The notes under the pieces were generated by a model. It was not told the DNA's origin. It saw nothing but the letters and a program-made list of their open reading frames with translations, and did not search any database. Shown here piece after piece: positions 1-5,994 of a stretch of 6,385 nt of DNA (within the stretch, counting starts at the first letter, position 1; each line of letters starts with the position of its first letter). Position numbers and translations under genes: made by a program. Where the stretch lies: the NCBI GenBank assembly GCA_003661465.1, contig QMWE01000057.1, forward strand, positions 1 through 6,385, given 5' to 3'. This DNA comes from Hadesarchaea archaeon (lineage in GTDB: Archaea > Hadarchaeota > Hadarchaeia > Hadarchaeales > Hadarchaeaceae).

Positions 1-971
1 ACGTCTAGACCAACGAGCGGCGAGAGGCGCTCACCAAGCTTGGTCGTGTAAGCCTCGCTCCGCTTTTTTGCGCCGCACTTGTACCCGAGAATCGAGCCGA
101 GCTTGTGGTGCGGGATTCGTTTGACCTTCCGGTTCGCCCCGCTATTTGCCTTGAAGCGCGCTGTGTTGAGCTTGCCGTACACGACGCGAGCGTCGTAGTG
201 CTGGGCGATGTTGCGAATCTTGTTCGCGGTCGCATGCAGCAGATTATTTGTTTTGTTCGTCGAGGCGTGCTGAACCTCATGGCAGTTTATTTTACCCGTT
301 GCCACCACGCGCCCGCGCTCCGCCACCGCGAAGTCCACATGGCCGGCGTTGACATCGAGCGCCATCACCCGCTCCGGCTCCGGCCTCGGTTCCTCTGGAA
401 CTTCGACCACGATCCGCACGTCGTGCCCCTTGTCATCGTTGCGGCGCTTGATCACCACGGTGTACGGATGTTTTCCGTCGAGCAGGTGGCCGTAGCGCTG
501 GAGGTACTTCCCGGGAATGAAGATTTCAGGGTAGATCCATCGCTCGCTGAACCCCTGTTCAGGTGGAACATTGATTCGGAGCATGAATTTGCCGTTTTCC
601 TTGATAATCCGAGCGTTCAGGTTGCCTTTTTTAGTTCTGTCGCCGCGAGAGATGATCAGCGAGTTGCGCCGCTTGAGGTACTCTTCTTTGCTGATTTTAC
701 CGCTCATCCTGAGCTGCTGGTTGCGTTTTCCCCCGAAGGTCACGTGGGGCGGTAGCCCTTCGATCGAATTGTATGCGTCTTTTGCATAGCGGGAGTTGAG
801 CCCCACCTGCTCCTGCAGAATCCGCTCGATTTCAGCTTTTTCAACGCCCCGCTGCTTGAGCGTGTACGCTCGCCGCCTAGCGTTTCCAAAACGGCGGTAG
901 AGTTCTTCCAGGCGAACGCTATCCCGTGGGTCGATGCGCACCAGCGCACCGGGGATTGTTATCTTAGGCAC
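1..971 (-). CDS. TnpB-related (IS605 OrfB-like) protein, atypical; C-terminus beyond window
   Basis: An open frame of 323 codons without a stop runs off the left edge. The start is taken as GTG at 971-969, preceded four bases upstream by a strong GAGGAGGAG Shine-Dalgarno; the protein begins MPKITIPGALVRID. Seen: a basic helical N-terminal half with a GGKRNQQLRMSGKIS stretch and RGDRTKKGN (about residues 89-126), then a RuvC-like core starting ALDVNAGHVDF (Asp206), a later VVYGKLN (Gly266), and SEAYTTKLGERLSPLVGLDV at the edge. Known: TnpB proteins are RNA-guided RuvC nucleases of IS200/IS605 transposons, with a D-E-D triad and a CxxC zinc ribbon. Odd: Gly266 sits where the second acidic residue (usually E in EDL/ENL) is expected, and no CxxC pair follows the AYTTKLG segment. 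It therefore resembles the 'TnpB-related' branch and may be inactive as a nuclease. No tnpA or transposon ends are seen. Family placement is fairly sure; function is not. Confidence 0.8.
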   Translation of the reverse strand, partial: MPKITIPGALVRIDPRDSVRLEELYRRFGNARRRAYTLKQRGVEKAEIERILQEQVGLNSRYAKDAYNSIEGLPPHVTFGGKRNQQLRMSGKISKEEYLKRRNSLIISRGDRTKKGNLNARIIKENGKFMLRINVPPEQGFSERWIYPEIFIPGKYLQRYGHLLDGKHPYTVVIKRRNDDKGHDVRIVVEVPEEPRPEPERVMALDVNAGHVDFAVAERGRVVATGKINCHEVQHASTNKTNNLLHATANKIRNIAQHYDARVVYGKLNTARFKANSGANRKVKRIPHHKLGSILGYKCGAKKRSEAYTTKLGERLSPLVGLD

Positions 972-1008
972 GGCACTCCTCCTCGTTTCCACGGACCGTT
1001 TGCGGGAA

Positions 1009-1026
1009 GCTCCTTTATAAAGGAGC
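1009..1026. repeat. 18-bp perfect palindrome with TATA-like centre
   Basis: GCTCCTTTATAAAGGAGC is its own reverse complement over all 18 bases, and the symmetry stops at the next base pair. Its centre, TTTATAAA (1014-1021), is a plausible TATA element for the - strand TnpB-like gene: a start site about 24 bases downstream would leave a leader of roughly 20 bases before GTG 971. The BRE position on that strand (GCTCC) is not purine-rich, so the promoter call is modest. It could be an operator for a dimeric repressor, or a subterminal hairpin of an IS605-type element. Confidence 0.55.
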
Positions 1027-1030
1027 AAAA

Positions 1031-1046
1031 TGTACAAAAATGTGCA
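1031..1046. promoter_or_regulatory. Tandem TRP-box-like operator (TGTACA-N4-TGTGCA)
   Basis: TGTACA (1031-1036) and the one-mismatch copy TGTGCA (1041-1046) are repeated with a 10-base period, so both lie on the same face of the helix. TGTACA is the TRP-box consensus recognised by TrpY, the tryptophan-responsive regulator of the Methanothermobacter thermautotrophicus trp operon. The pair lies a few bases upstream of the trpE BRE/TATA and almost midway between it and the TATA-like core on the opposite strand. That position suits control of both divergent genes. The role is inferred from motif and position only. Confidence 0.6.
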
Positions 1047-1047
1047 C

Positions 1048-1061
1048 TAAAGTCTTAAATA
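1048..1061 (+). promoter_or_regulatory. trpE promoter (BRE + TATA box)
   Basis: TAAAGT followed by CTTAAATA (1054-1061) fits an archaeal BRE (purine-rich) and TATA box. The usual 22-27 base spacing puts the transcription start near 1080-1086. The leader before GTG 1094 would then be only about ten bases, too short for an attenuator or leader peptide, so regulation at initiation through the adjacent TRP boxes is more likely. Confidence 0.6.
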
Positions 1062-1093
1062 GAACACAATCATAAAGGGGGAGAAGCACAGGG

Positions 1094-2581
1094 GTGAAGA
1101 AGCTGGCGACAAATCTTCGAGAGGTAAAGAAAATGGCGGAGGAACTGGACAGGCCGTGCCTGATTCCGGTGCTCTCGACCACCGAAGGACGCGCCGACCC
1201 GGCAAAGATCTACCTCGGGCTGAGAAATGGGAAAACGCCATCGTACCTGCTGGAGTCGGCGGAAAAACCCGGAGAGACGGCCAGATATTCGGTGATGGGT
1301 GCCGATCCTCTCCTACACATCAGGATCGCGGGAGGCAAATGCCATCTCGGCGGAAGGCGGGATCTCCTGGAGCTCTCCACGGAAAAGGCGGGAAACGTCA
1401 CCGGAGGGGCGGACCCCTTGGACTCTCTCCGAAAGGCCATGCTCTTTGATGAGATGAGCGTGCCGAAGGGCGTGCCAAGGTACATGCTGGGGGTGGTCGG
1501 TTACATCGGCTATGACTACATCAGGTCATCCGTGGACCTGGGATTTCACGCCGCGGATGACCTGAAGCACCCAGAACTCGAATTCATGCTCCCGGAGCAA
1601 ATGATGATCTTTGACCACGTCACCCACAGGATCCATTATTGTTCCCTGATGCTGCTGCTCGACGGCAGCGACGTGAAGGAAGCCTACGGGAGGGCGAGAT
1701 CGAACCTAAAAAAACTGGCCGGGCTTGGCGAGGTGAGCCCACGGTCGACCCGCGGAAGCAGGCCCGACATCCGAGCGAATATCGGGAAAGAGGAATTCGA
1801 ACGCCGGGTGGAGCGGATAAAGGAATACATCCGCGCCGGAGACGTCATTCAGACCGTCCTCTCCAGAAGGGTCGAATTGAGTCCGGCGCCACCCCTCGGA
1901 GAATTTTACTTGAACCTGAGGAGGATCAACCCGTCCCCATACATGTTCTTCCTCGACCTCCCAGAACGGAAAATCGTTGGCTCCAGCCCCGAGATCCTGG
2001 TCAGGGTGGAAAAAAGAACGGTCGTGACCCGCCCGATAGCCGGGACGAGGCGGTTCGGAAGGAGCAGGGCCGACAACGCGACAATGGAGCGAGAACTGCT
2101 GGCGGACGAGAAGGAACGGGCGGAGCACGTGATGCTGGTGGACCTAGGACGAAATGACCTCGGACGGGTATCGGAATTCGGCTCGGTGAGGGTCACGGAG
2201 TTCATGAAGGTGGAAAAATACAGTCACGTCCAGCATCTGGTCACAAATGTCGCCGGAAAGATGCGGGAGGATAAGGACCTCTTCGACGCCATACGCGCGA
2301 CGTTCCCGGCCGGAACCGTCACCGGAGCGCCAAAGGTCAGGGCAATGGAGATCATAGAGGAGCTGGAACCAACCCGCCGTGGCATCTATGCCGGCGCGAT
2401 AGGATCGCTGAGCTATACCGGCGATGTCGACCTGGCGATCACCATCCGCACCCTGGTGGCGCAGGGCGGGAGGGGCTTTGTGCAGGTCGGGGCTGGGATC
2501 GTCGCGGATTCGGTGCCGGAGATGGAGCACTACGAAACAGAGAATAAGGCGCGGGCATTACTCAGTGCGGCAGGTGTATAG
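1094..2581 (+). CDS. trpE: Anthranilate synthase component I
   Basis: Aminase/synthase subunit that converts chorismate, with ammonia from TrpG, to anthranilate; first committed step of tryptophan synthesis, cytosolic. 495 residues, normal for the family. Seen: the LLES-X10-S signature (LLES 52-55, Ser66) that binds tryptophan for feedback inhibition; PIAGTRR (314-320); ERAEHVMLVDLGRNDLGRV in the chorismate-binding fold; GTVTGAPK (407-414); and a C-terminal E-T-E-N-K-A motif. These mark TrpE rather than PabB or isochorismate synthase, and trpG follows directly. The start is uncertain. GTG 1094 keeps a helix (LREVKKMAEEL) expected before the conserved IPV strand, but its GGGGGAG (1077-1083) lies about at the predicted transcript start. 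ATG 1133 (residue 14) has GAGGT at 1121-1125 with 7-base spacing. The TAG stop is followed immediately by the trpG ATG. Confidence 0.96.
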   Translation: MKKLATNLREVKKMAEELDRPCLIPVLSTTEGRADPAKIYLGLRNGKTPSYLLESAEKPGETARYSVMGADPLLHIRIAGGKCHLGGRRDLLELSTEKAGNVTGGADPLDSLRKAMLFDEMSVPKGVPRYMLGVVGYIGYDYIRSSVDLGFHAADDLKHPELEFMLPEQMMIFDHVTHRIHYCSLMLLLDGSDVKEAYGRARSNLKKLAGLGEVSPRSTRGSRPDIRANIGKEEFERRVERIKEYIRAGDVIQTVLSRRVELSPAPPLGEFYLNLRRINPSPYMFFLDLPERKIVGSSPEILVRVEKRTVVTRPIAGTRRFGRSRADNATMERELLADEKERAEHVMLVDLGRNDLGRVSEFGSVRVTEFMKVEKYSHVQHLVTNVAGKMREDKDLFDAIRATFPAGTVTGAPKVRAMEIIEELEPTRRGIYAGAIGSLSYTGDVDLAITIRTLVAQGGRGFVQVGAGIVADSVPEMEHYETENKARALLSAAGV

Positions 2582-3163
2582 ATGCGCGTCGTCGTGGTCG
2601 ATAATGTGGACTCGTTCGTGTACAACCTCGTTCAGTACATAGGTGAGCTGGGAGCGGATCCCGTGGTATTTACCAACCGCGCCTCGCTGCAAGAGATCAA
2701 GCGCGCAGAACCCGACCGAATAGTGATCTCGCCAGGCCCCAAGACACCGGAATATGCGGGGGTCTCGGTCGAAATCATAAGAAAATTGGGCAGCACAGTC
2801 CCGATTCTGGGAGTCTGTCTGGGACATCAAGCTATTGGCTATGCTTTCGGGGGGCGGATAGTGCCGGCGAAGCGGCTCATGCATGGGAAGGTCTCGAAGA
2901 TCAAACACGACGAAAGCGAACTGTTCAGGGGAGTGCCGAATCCGTTCGAGGCTACCCGCTATCACTCGCTGGCCGTGGATAAGGCTACCTTACCCAGTTG
3001 TCTGCACATCACAGCTGTTACAGCGGACGCCGACGAGGAGATAATGGGCCTCAGGCACAGAGAGTACCCGATCTTCGGAGTGCAATTTCATCCCGAATCC
3101 ATCCTCACCCCCCACGGAAAACTCATCCTGAAAAATTTCCTTGAGACGGAGGCACCAAGATGA
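2582..3163 (+). CDS. trpG: Anthranilate synthase component II (glutamine amidotransferase)
   Basis: Class I glutamine amidotransferase that hydrolyses glutamine and passes ammonia to TrpE. 193 residues, the normal size of a stand-alone TrpG. Seen: N-terminal DNVDSFVYNL; SPGPKTPEYAG oxyanion region (50-60), with Lys54 where many homologues have Gly; nucleophile elbow GVCLGHQAIGYAFGG with Cys79; His170 and Glu172 in FHPESIL, completing the Cys-His-Glu triad. A PabA (folate) role is possible by sequence alone, but the position directly after trpE with no intervening base and before trpD makes TrpG the call. No strong Shine-Dalgarno is visible (CAGGTG about ten bases upstream), which suggests translation coupled to trpE. 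Its TGA overlaps the trpD ATG in ATGA. Confidence 0.95.
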   Translation: MRVVVVDNVDSFVYNLVQYIGELGADPVVFTNRASLQEIKRAEPDRIVISPGPKTPEYAGVSVEIIRKLGSTVPILGVCLGHQAIGYAFGGRIVPAKRLMHGKVSKIKHDESELFRGVPNPFEATRYHSLAVDKATLPSCLHITAVTADADEEIMGLRHREYPIFGVQFHPESILTPHGKLILKNFLETEAPR

Positions 3164-3354
3164 ACCCGGTCCAGGACGCGATCAAAAATTTGGTGGAACG
3201 GAGAGACCTCGCCGGAAGCGAAGCGGAAGAAGCGATGAAGTGTATCATGTCCGGCGGAGCCACCCCTGCACAGATAAGTTCCTTTCTGACAGCGCTCCGC
3301 ATGAAGGGCGAGACGATCGAGGAGATAACGGCCTTTGCGAGGGTCATGCGTTAA
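3160..3354 (+). CDS. trpD: Anthranilate phosphoribosyltransferase, N-terminal fragment ending at an in-frame stop
   Basis: Sixty-four residues from ATG 3160, with GGAGG at 3148-3152 (7-base spacing) and a 4-base ATGA overlap with trpG. The sequence MNPVQDAIKNLVERRDL through SGGATPAQISSFLTALRMKGET and EEITAFARVMR is the helical N-terminal domain of TrpD, which builds the dimer interface and part of the anthranilate pocket. Translation stops at TAA 3352-3354, but the same frame then continues as normal TrpD (FAARINPKVEG, then VDTCGTGGD). So this is a nonsense interruption, not a frameshift. Alone, this piece lacks the PRPP site and cannot be an active enzyme. Confidence 0.85.
   Translation: MNPVQDAIKNLVERRDLAGSEAEEAMKCIMSGGATPAQISSFLTALRMKGETIEEITAFARVMR
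3352..3354 (+). other. In-frame TAA interrupting trpD (codon 65)
   Basis: The codons around it read ATG-CGT-TAA-TTC-GCC. A G at 3352 would give GAA, making the run MREFAARINPKVEG, which reads naturally as TrpD. One substitution is therefore enough to explain the stop. TAA is not a codon known to be recoded in archaea (UAG and UGA are the recoded stops). Candidate explanations are a true nonsense mutation, a sequencing or assembly error, or a split gene. Confidence 0.9.
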
Positions 3355-3393
3355 TTCGCCGCGAGGATAAACCCGAAAGTCGAGGGCACACTG

Positions 3394-4215
3394 GTGGATA
3401 CCTGTGGCACTGGCGGTGACCGAATAAAAACTTTCAACGTCAGCACCGCTGCCATGTTCGTCGCCGCGGGGGCTGGAGTGCCCATCGCAAAACATGGTAA
3501 CCGGTCCGTGACGAGCAAAGCCGGAAGCGCCGATGTCATCGAGGCACTAGGTGTGCGAATCGACCTGCCCCCCGAAGATGTCCAACGTTGCATCGAGGAA
3601 ATAGGAATAGGATTCATGTTCGCTCCTCGGTTTCACGGGGCGATGAAGCATGCGATAGGGCCGCGCAGGGAAATGGGCATACGTACGGTCTTCAACCTTC
3701 TGGGTCCTCTAACAAACCCTGCCGGAGTACGCGCGCAGGTGATCGGGGTCTACGATGTCGCGCTGACCGAGAAACTCGCCCACGTGCTGAAAAAACTCGG
3801 ATGCAAACGCGCGATGGTGGTCCACGGGCTGGATGGGCTGGACGAAATCTCAACCTTGGGGGAAACGCGGATTTCGGAGCTGAAAGATGACGTGGTCAAA
3901 ACCTACACGATCGCGCCAGAGGATTTCGGTATCAGGCGGGCGAACCCCGAAGCCATAGCGGGGAGGGATCTAGACGAAAATGTACGGATGATGCTGAGGG
4001 TCCTGCGCGGCGAACAAGGGGCGAAACGAGATATCGTGGTATTAAACGCCGCGGCAGCGATCGTGGTGGGTGAAAAAGCGAAAAATATCAGAGAGGGGAT
4101 ATCCGCGGCCAATCGCTCTTTGGACTCTGGACGCGCATACGAAAAAATAGTTCAATTGGTCGAAGCAACTAACGGTGACCTGAAGAAGCTGAAAAGTTGG
4201 GAGGCGAGCCTTTGA
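3394..4215 (+). CDS. trpD: Anthranilate phosphoribosyltransferase, catalytic portion (possible restart at GTG)
   Basis: TrpD transfers phosphoribosyl from PRPP to anthranilate. This 273-residue part is in the same frame as the fragment upstream; together they give 350 residues plus the stop, normal for the family. Seen, numbered from ATG 3160: CGTGGD (82-87), the PRPP diphosphate loop; NVSTA (93-97); KHGNRS (111-116); GPRREMGIRTVFNLLGPLTNPAG, which carries the anthranilate-contacting Arg; and GLDGLDEIS, which carries the Asp-Glu metal ligands. No catalytic motif is lost in this part. GTG 3394 has GAGGG at 3382-3386 (7-base spacing), so internal initiation is conceivable, though it lies just before the active-site loop and would drop the first 78 residues. 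The end TGA overlaps the trpC TTG start. Confidence 0.9.
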   Translation: MDTCGTGGDRIKTFNVSTAAMFVAAGAGVPIAKHGNRSVTSKAGSADVIEALGVRIDLPPEDVQRCIEEIGIGFMFAPRFHGAMKHAIGPRREMGIRTVFNLLGPLTNPAGVRAQVIGVYDVALTEKLAHVLKKLGCKRAMVVHGLDGLDEISTLGETRISELKDDVVKTYTIAPEDFGIRRANPEAIAGRDLDENVRMMLRVLRGEQGAKRDIVVLNAAAAIVVGEKAKNIREGISAANRSLDSGRAYEKIVQLVEATNGDLKKLKSWEASL

Positions 4216-4982
4216 GCGTCCTGGCCAGGATACTTGAGGATGTGCAAACCGAGGTGCGTTTGAGAGCCAGCCGGAAGCCGGTGGAGCAGATGCGAATAAC
4301 CAGGACCCGAAAGCGGAGTTTAATTGATGCGATCGAACGCGCTTCGGGAGTCCCAGTTATCGCTGAGATAAAACGTGCTTCGCCTTCAGCTGGAGATATC
4401 AAGTTAGGTGCTGACGTGCTGGAGGTAGCGCGGGCGATGCTACGCGGAGGAGCCATATCCCTTTCCGTGCTCACAGAACCGAAGTACTTCAAGGGTGACC
4501 CAAATTTCCTGCGCGAGGTTAGAAAGATTACGGAAGTTCCCCTCCTGTGCAAGGATTTCGTGGTCGACGAATACCAAGTTTACGAAGCAGCTGAACTGGG
4601 AGCGGATGTGGTGTTGCTGATAGTCAAGGTCCTGGGCGGAGAACTGAGGAAGTTCATGCGATTGGTGGAGGAACTGGGAATGGAAAGCCTAGTCGAGGTG
4701 ACGAGCGAAGAAGAAGTTGAGCTGGCTGTCTCCGCAGGGGCAAAACTTGTGGGCGTGAACAACAGGGATTTAGAGACGCTCAGGGTGAATCTCAACCGCA
4801 CCGCTAAACTCGCACCACTGATCCCGGATGATACGGCGCTCGTAAGCGAGAGCGGCATAAACACCCCTGAAGATGTTAGGAGGATGCTAGACTCCGGGGC
4901 CGACGCGGTATTGGTCGGCACTGCGCTGATGCGGGCCGACGATATCGAACAGAAAGTGAAATCACTGGTGAACGCGAGGTGA
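4212..4982 (+). CDS. trpC: Indole-3-glycerol-phosphate synthase
   Basis: Closes the indole ring by decarboxylating and cyclising CdRP to indole-3-glycerol phosphate; a TIM barrel, here 256 residues and not fused to TrpF. I choose TTG 4212 because GGGAGG (4199-4204) lies 7 bases upstream and the TTGA overlaps the trpD stop; the in-frame TTG at 4197 would start inside the Shine-Dalgarno region. Seen: AEIKRASPSAG with Glu52 and Lys54; CKDFVVDEYQ with catalytic Lys114; LVEVTSEEE with Glu162; GVNNRDLETL with Asn183; and SESGI with Glu213 and Ser214. These match the catalytic and substrate-binding set of the Sulfolobus enzyme nearly residue for residue. The C-terminal GADAVLVGTALMRADD is the phosphate-binding end of the barrel. 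Confidence 0.95.
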   Translation: MSVLARILEDVQTEVRLRASRKPVEQMRITRTRKRSLIDAIERASGVPVIAEIKRASPSAGDIKLGADVLEVARAMLRGGAISLSVLTEPKYFKGDPNFLREVRKITEVPLLCKDFVVDEYQVYEAAELGADVVLLIVKVLGGELRKFMRLVEELGMESLVEVTSEEEVELAVSAGAKLVGVNNRDLETLRVNLNRTAKLAPLIPDDTALVSESGINTPEDVRRMLDSGADAVLVGTALMRADDIEQKVKSLVNAR

Positions 4983-4987
4983 TAACG

Positions 4988-5641
4988 ATGGTCAAGGTCA
5001 AGATATGTGGGTTTACACGCACTGAGGATGTCAAAATGGCTTGCGAACTGGGTACTGACATGGTCGGGACCATTCTTGTTCCTGGATCACCCCGATATGT
5101 GCCAGTGGATCGTGCAAGAGAAATTTTGAACGCTGCTAGCGAGGAAGTAGCTAAGGTCGCTGTGTTTATGCCGAAAGGCCCTGAAGATGTGGAAGAAATT
5201 GCTCAAAAGCTGAAACCCGATTACCTTCAACTCCACTTAACTTTCCCGGCAGATGAACTCCGTGATATCAAGGATAGGCTCGAAGCAAAACTCATTGGAG
5301 TCGCTTCAGTTCCTAGAAAAATTGAGCATCCTCGCGAAATCATTGAGCGGGCCATTGAGGTAGCAAAGGTGGTCGATTTTGTTCTAGTGGACACGAAAGG
5401 ACCCCACGGAGGCGGCACGGGTCTGACCCACGAGTGGAGCTTAAGCGCCGAAATCCGTAACGCGGTAGACAAACCCGTTTTTCTTGCCGGTGGCCTCAAC
5501 CCGTCCAATGTCAAACGTGCGATAAAAATGGTGCGGCCATATGGAGTCGATGTCGCTACCGGCGTGGAATCGAGTCCTGGAAAGAAAGACGCGAAGCTAA
5601 TGCGCGAATTTATTGAAGCAGCGAAGGAGGAGCAATGTTGA
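4988..5641 (+). CDS. trpF: Phosphoribosylanthranilate isomerase
   Basis: Catalyses the Amadori rearrangement of phosphoribosylanthranilate to CdRP, the TrpC substrate. 217 residues, normal for a stand-alone TrpF barrel. ATG 4988 is preferred over GTG 4979 because GAGGTGA (4976-4982) then serves as Shine-Dalgarno with 5-base spacing; trpC ends five bases before it. Seen: VKICGFTRTEDV with catalytic base Cys7; GSPRYV; catalytic acid Asp135 in LVDTKG; and the GGGTGLTHEW and FLAGGLNPSNV phosphate loops, followed by GVDVATGVESSPGKKD. The strand after DMVG reads TILVPGSPRY rather than the common FIFAxxSPR, a family variant that leaves the SPR motif intact. Base composition is lower in GC than trpE. 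Its last seven bases overlap the next gene. Confidence 0.95.
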   Translation: MVKVKICGFTRTEDVKMACELGTDMVGTILVPGSPRYVPVDRAREILNAASEEVAKVAVFMPKGPEDVEEIAQKLKPDYLQLHLTFPADELRDIKDRLEAKLIGVASVPRKIEHPREIIERAIEVAKVVDFVLVDTKGPHGGGTGLTHEWSLSAEIRNAVDKPVFLAGGLNPSNVKRAIKMVRPYGVDVATGVESSPGKKDAKLMREFIEAAKEEQC

Positions 5642-5994
5642 TAAATGAAATTTTAGCCGTGCCAGAGGGCGGACGATTCGCAACACAAATTTCTCCCTTA
5701 AAAATAAGCTTCCCCCAATTGCCTGACGGGAAAGTTCCAATAATGGGAGAGAAAAAAACGAAAGTTTTGCTTGCTAGAGATGACATAAGAGCTTCGCTTT
5801 GTATGGACGATATTACCAGAGAGTTTACTGGTAGAACTTTCACTGTTGAAGATGTCGCAAGAGAGTTTCAAATCTCCAGAAAACGAGCTAAGCAGTTCAT
5901 CACAAGATTACAAAATAAAAACCACATCTTTTTCCGAGAAAAGGGATATGTGGTTAGGAGTGATGAGAATGAGTTGGACAAACAAGTATCCTAA
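5635..5994 (+). CDS. Small winged-helix protein embedded in the trp operon; candidate regulator
   Basis: 119 residues. ATG 5635 follows AAGGAGGAG closely and overlaps the end of trpF by seven bases. I do not recognise the family. Seen: residues 68-107 look like a winged helix-turn-helix, with FTVEDVAREF as the first helix, QIS as the turn, RKRAKQFITRLQNK as a basic recognition helix, and HIFFREKGYVV as the beta wing. A preceding helix may be DIRASLCMDDITREF (50-64). The first 45 residues are Pro/Gly-rich, resemble no domain I know, and could form a ligand or dimer module. There are no membrane segments. Its 3' end overlaps trpB by 26 bases, so the two are probably co-translated. The composition is AT-rich (one 60-base line counted at 33% GC) with AGA/TTA/AAA codons, unlike trpE. 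Inference: a tryptophan-operon DNA-binding regulator, possibly acting at the TRP boxes at 1031-1046. A non-regulatory role is not excluded. Confidence 0.8.
   Translation: MLINEILAVPEGGRFATQISPLKISFPQLPDGKVPIMGEKKTKVLLARDDIRASLCMDDITREFTGRTFTVEDVAREFQISRKRAKQFITRLQNKNHIFFREKGYVVRSDENELDKQVS

Noticed and set aside
105..755. 216-codon open frame on the + strand
   Set aside because: Antisense to the TnpB-like gene, whose - strand frame gives recognisable RuvC-type motifs and a strong ribosome binding site; the + product is not recognisable and has no such site.
1062..1093. Attenuator or tryptophan leader peptide before trpE
   Set aside because: Too little space between the predicted transcript start and trpE, with no Trp-codon run or hairpin plus T-tract.
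2619..2624. TGTACA hexamer inside trpG
   Set aside because: Single copy within the codons for the conserved V-Y-N of the DNVDSFVYNL motif, with no promoter or second box; a chance match.
3352..3354. Recoding of the trpD stop as an amino acid
   Set aside because: The codon is TAA. Archaeal recoding is known for UAG (pyrrolysine) and UGA (selenocysteine), and TrpD has no reason to carry either residue here.
3340..3400. Frameshift as the cause of the trpD break
   Set aside because: The downstream TrpD sequence continues in exactly the same frame (3394 - 3160 = 234, divisible by 3), so only a substitution is needed.
4197..4211. Longer trpC start at TTG 4197
   Set aside because: The extra codons overlap the GGGAGG Shine-Dalgarno that is well spaced for TTG 4212; the added residues MGGEP are not expected in the family.
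5697..5745. Internal promoter (TTAAAAATA) and later start ATG 5743 for the winged-helix gene
   Set aside because: The TATA-like match is what AT-rich coding DNA gives by chance, ATG 5743 has no Shine-Dalgarno, and ATG 5635 has a strong one.
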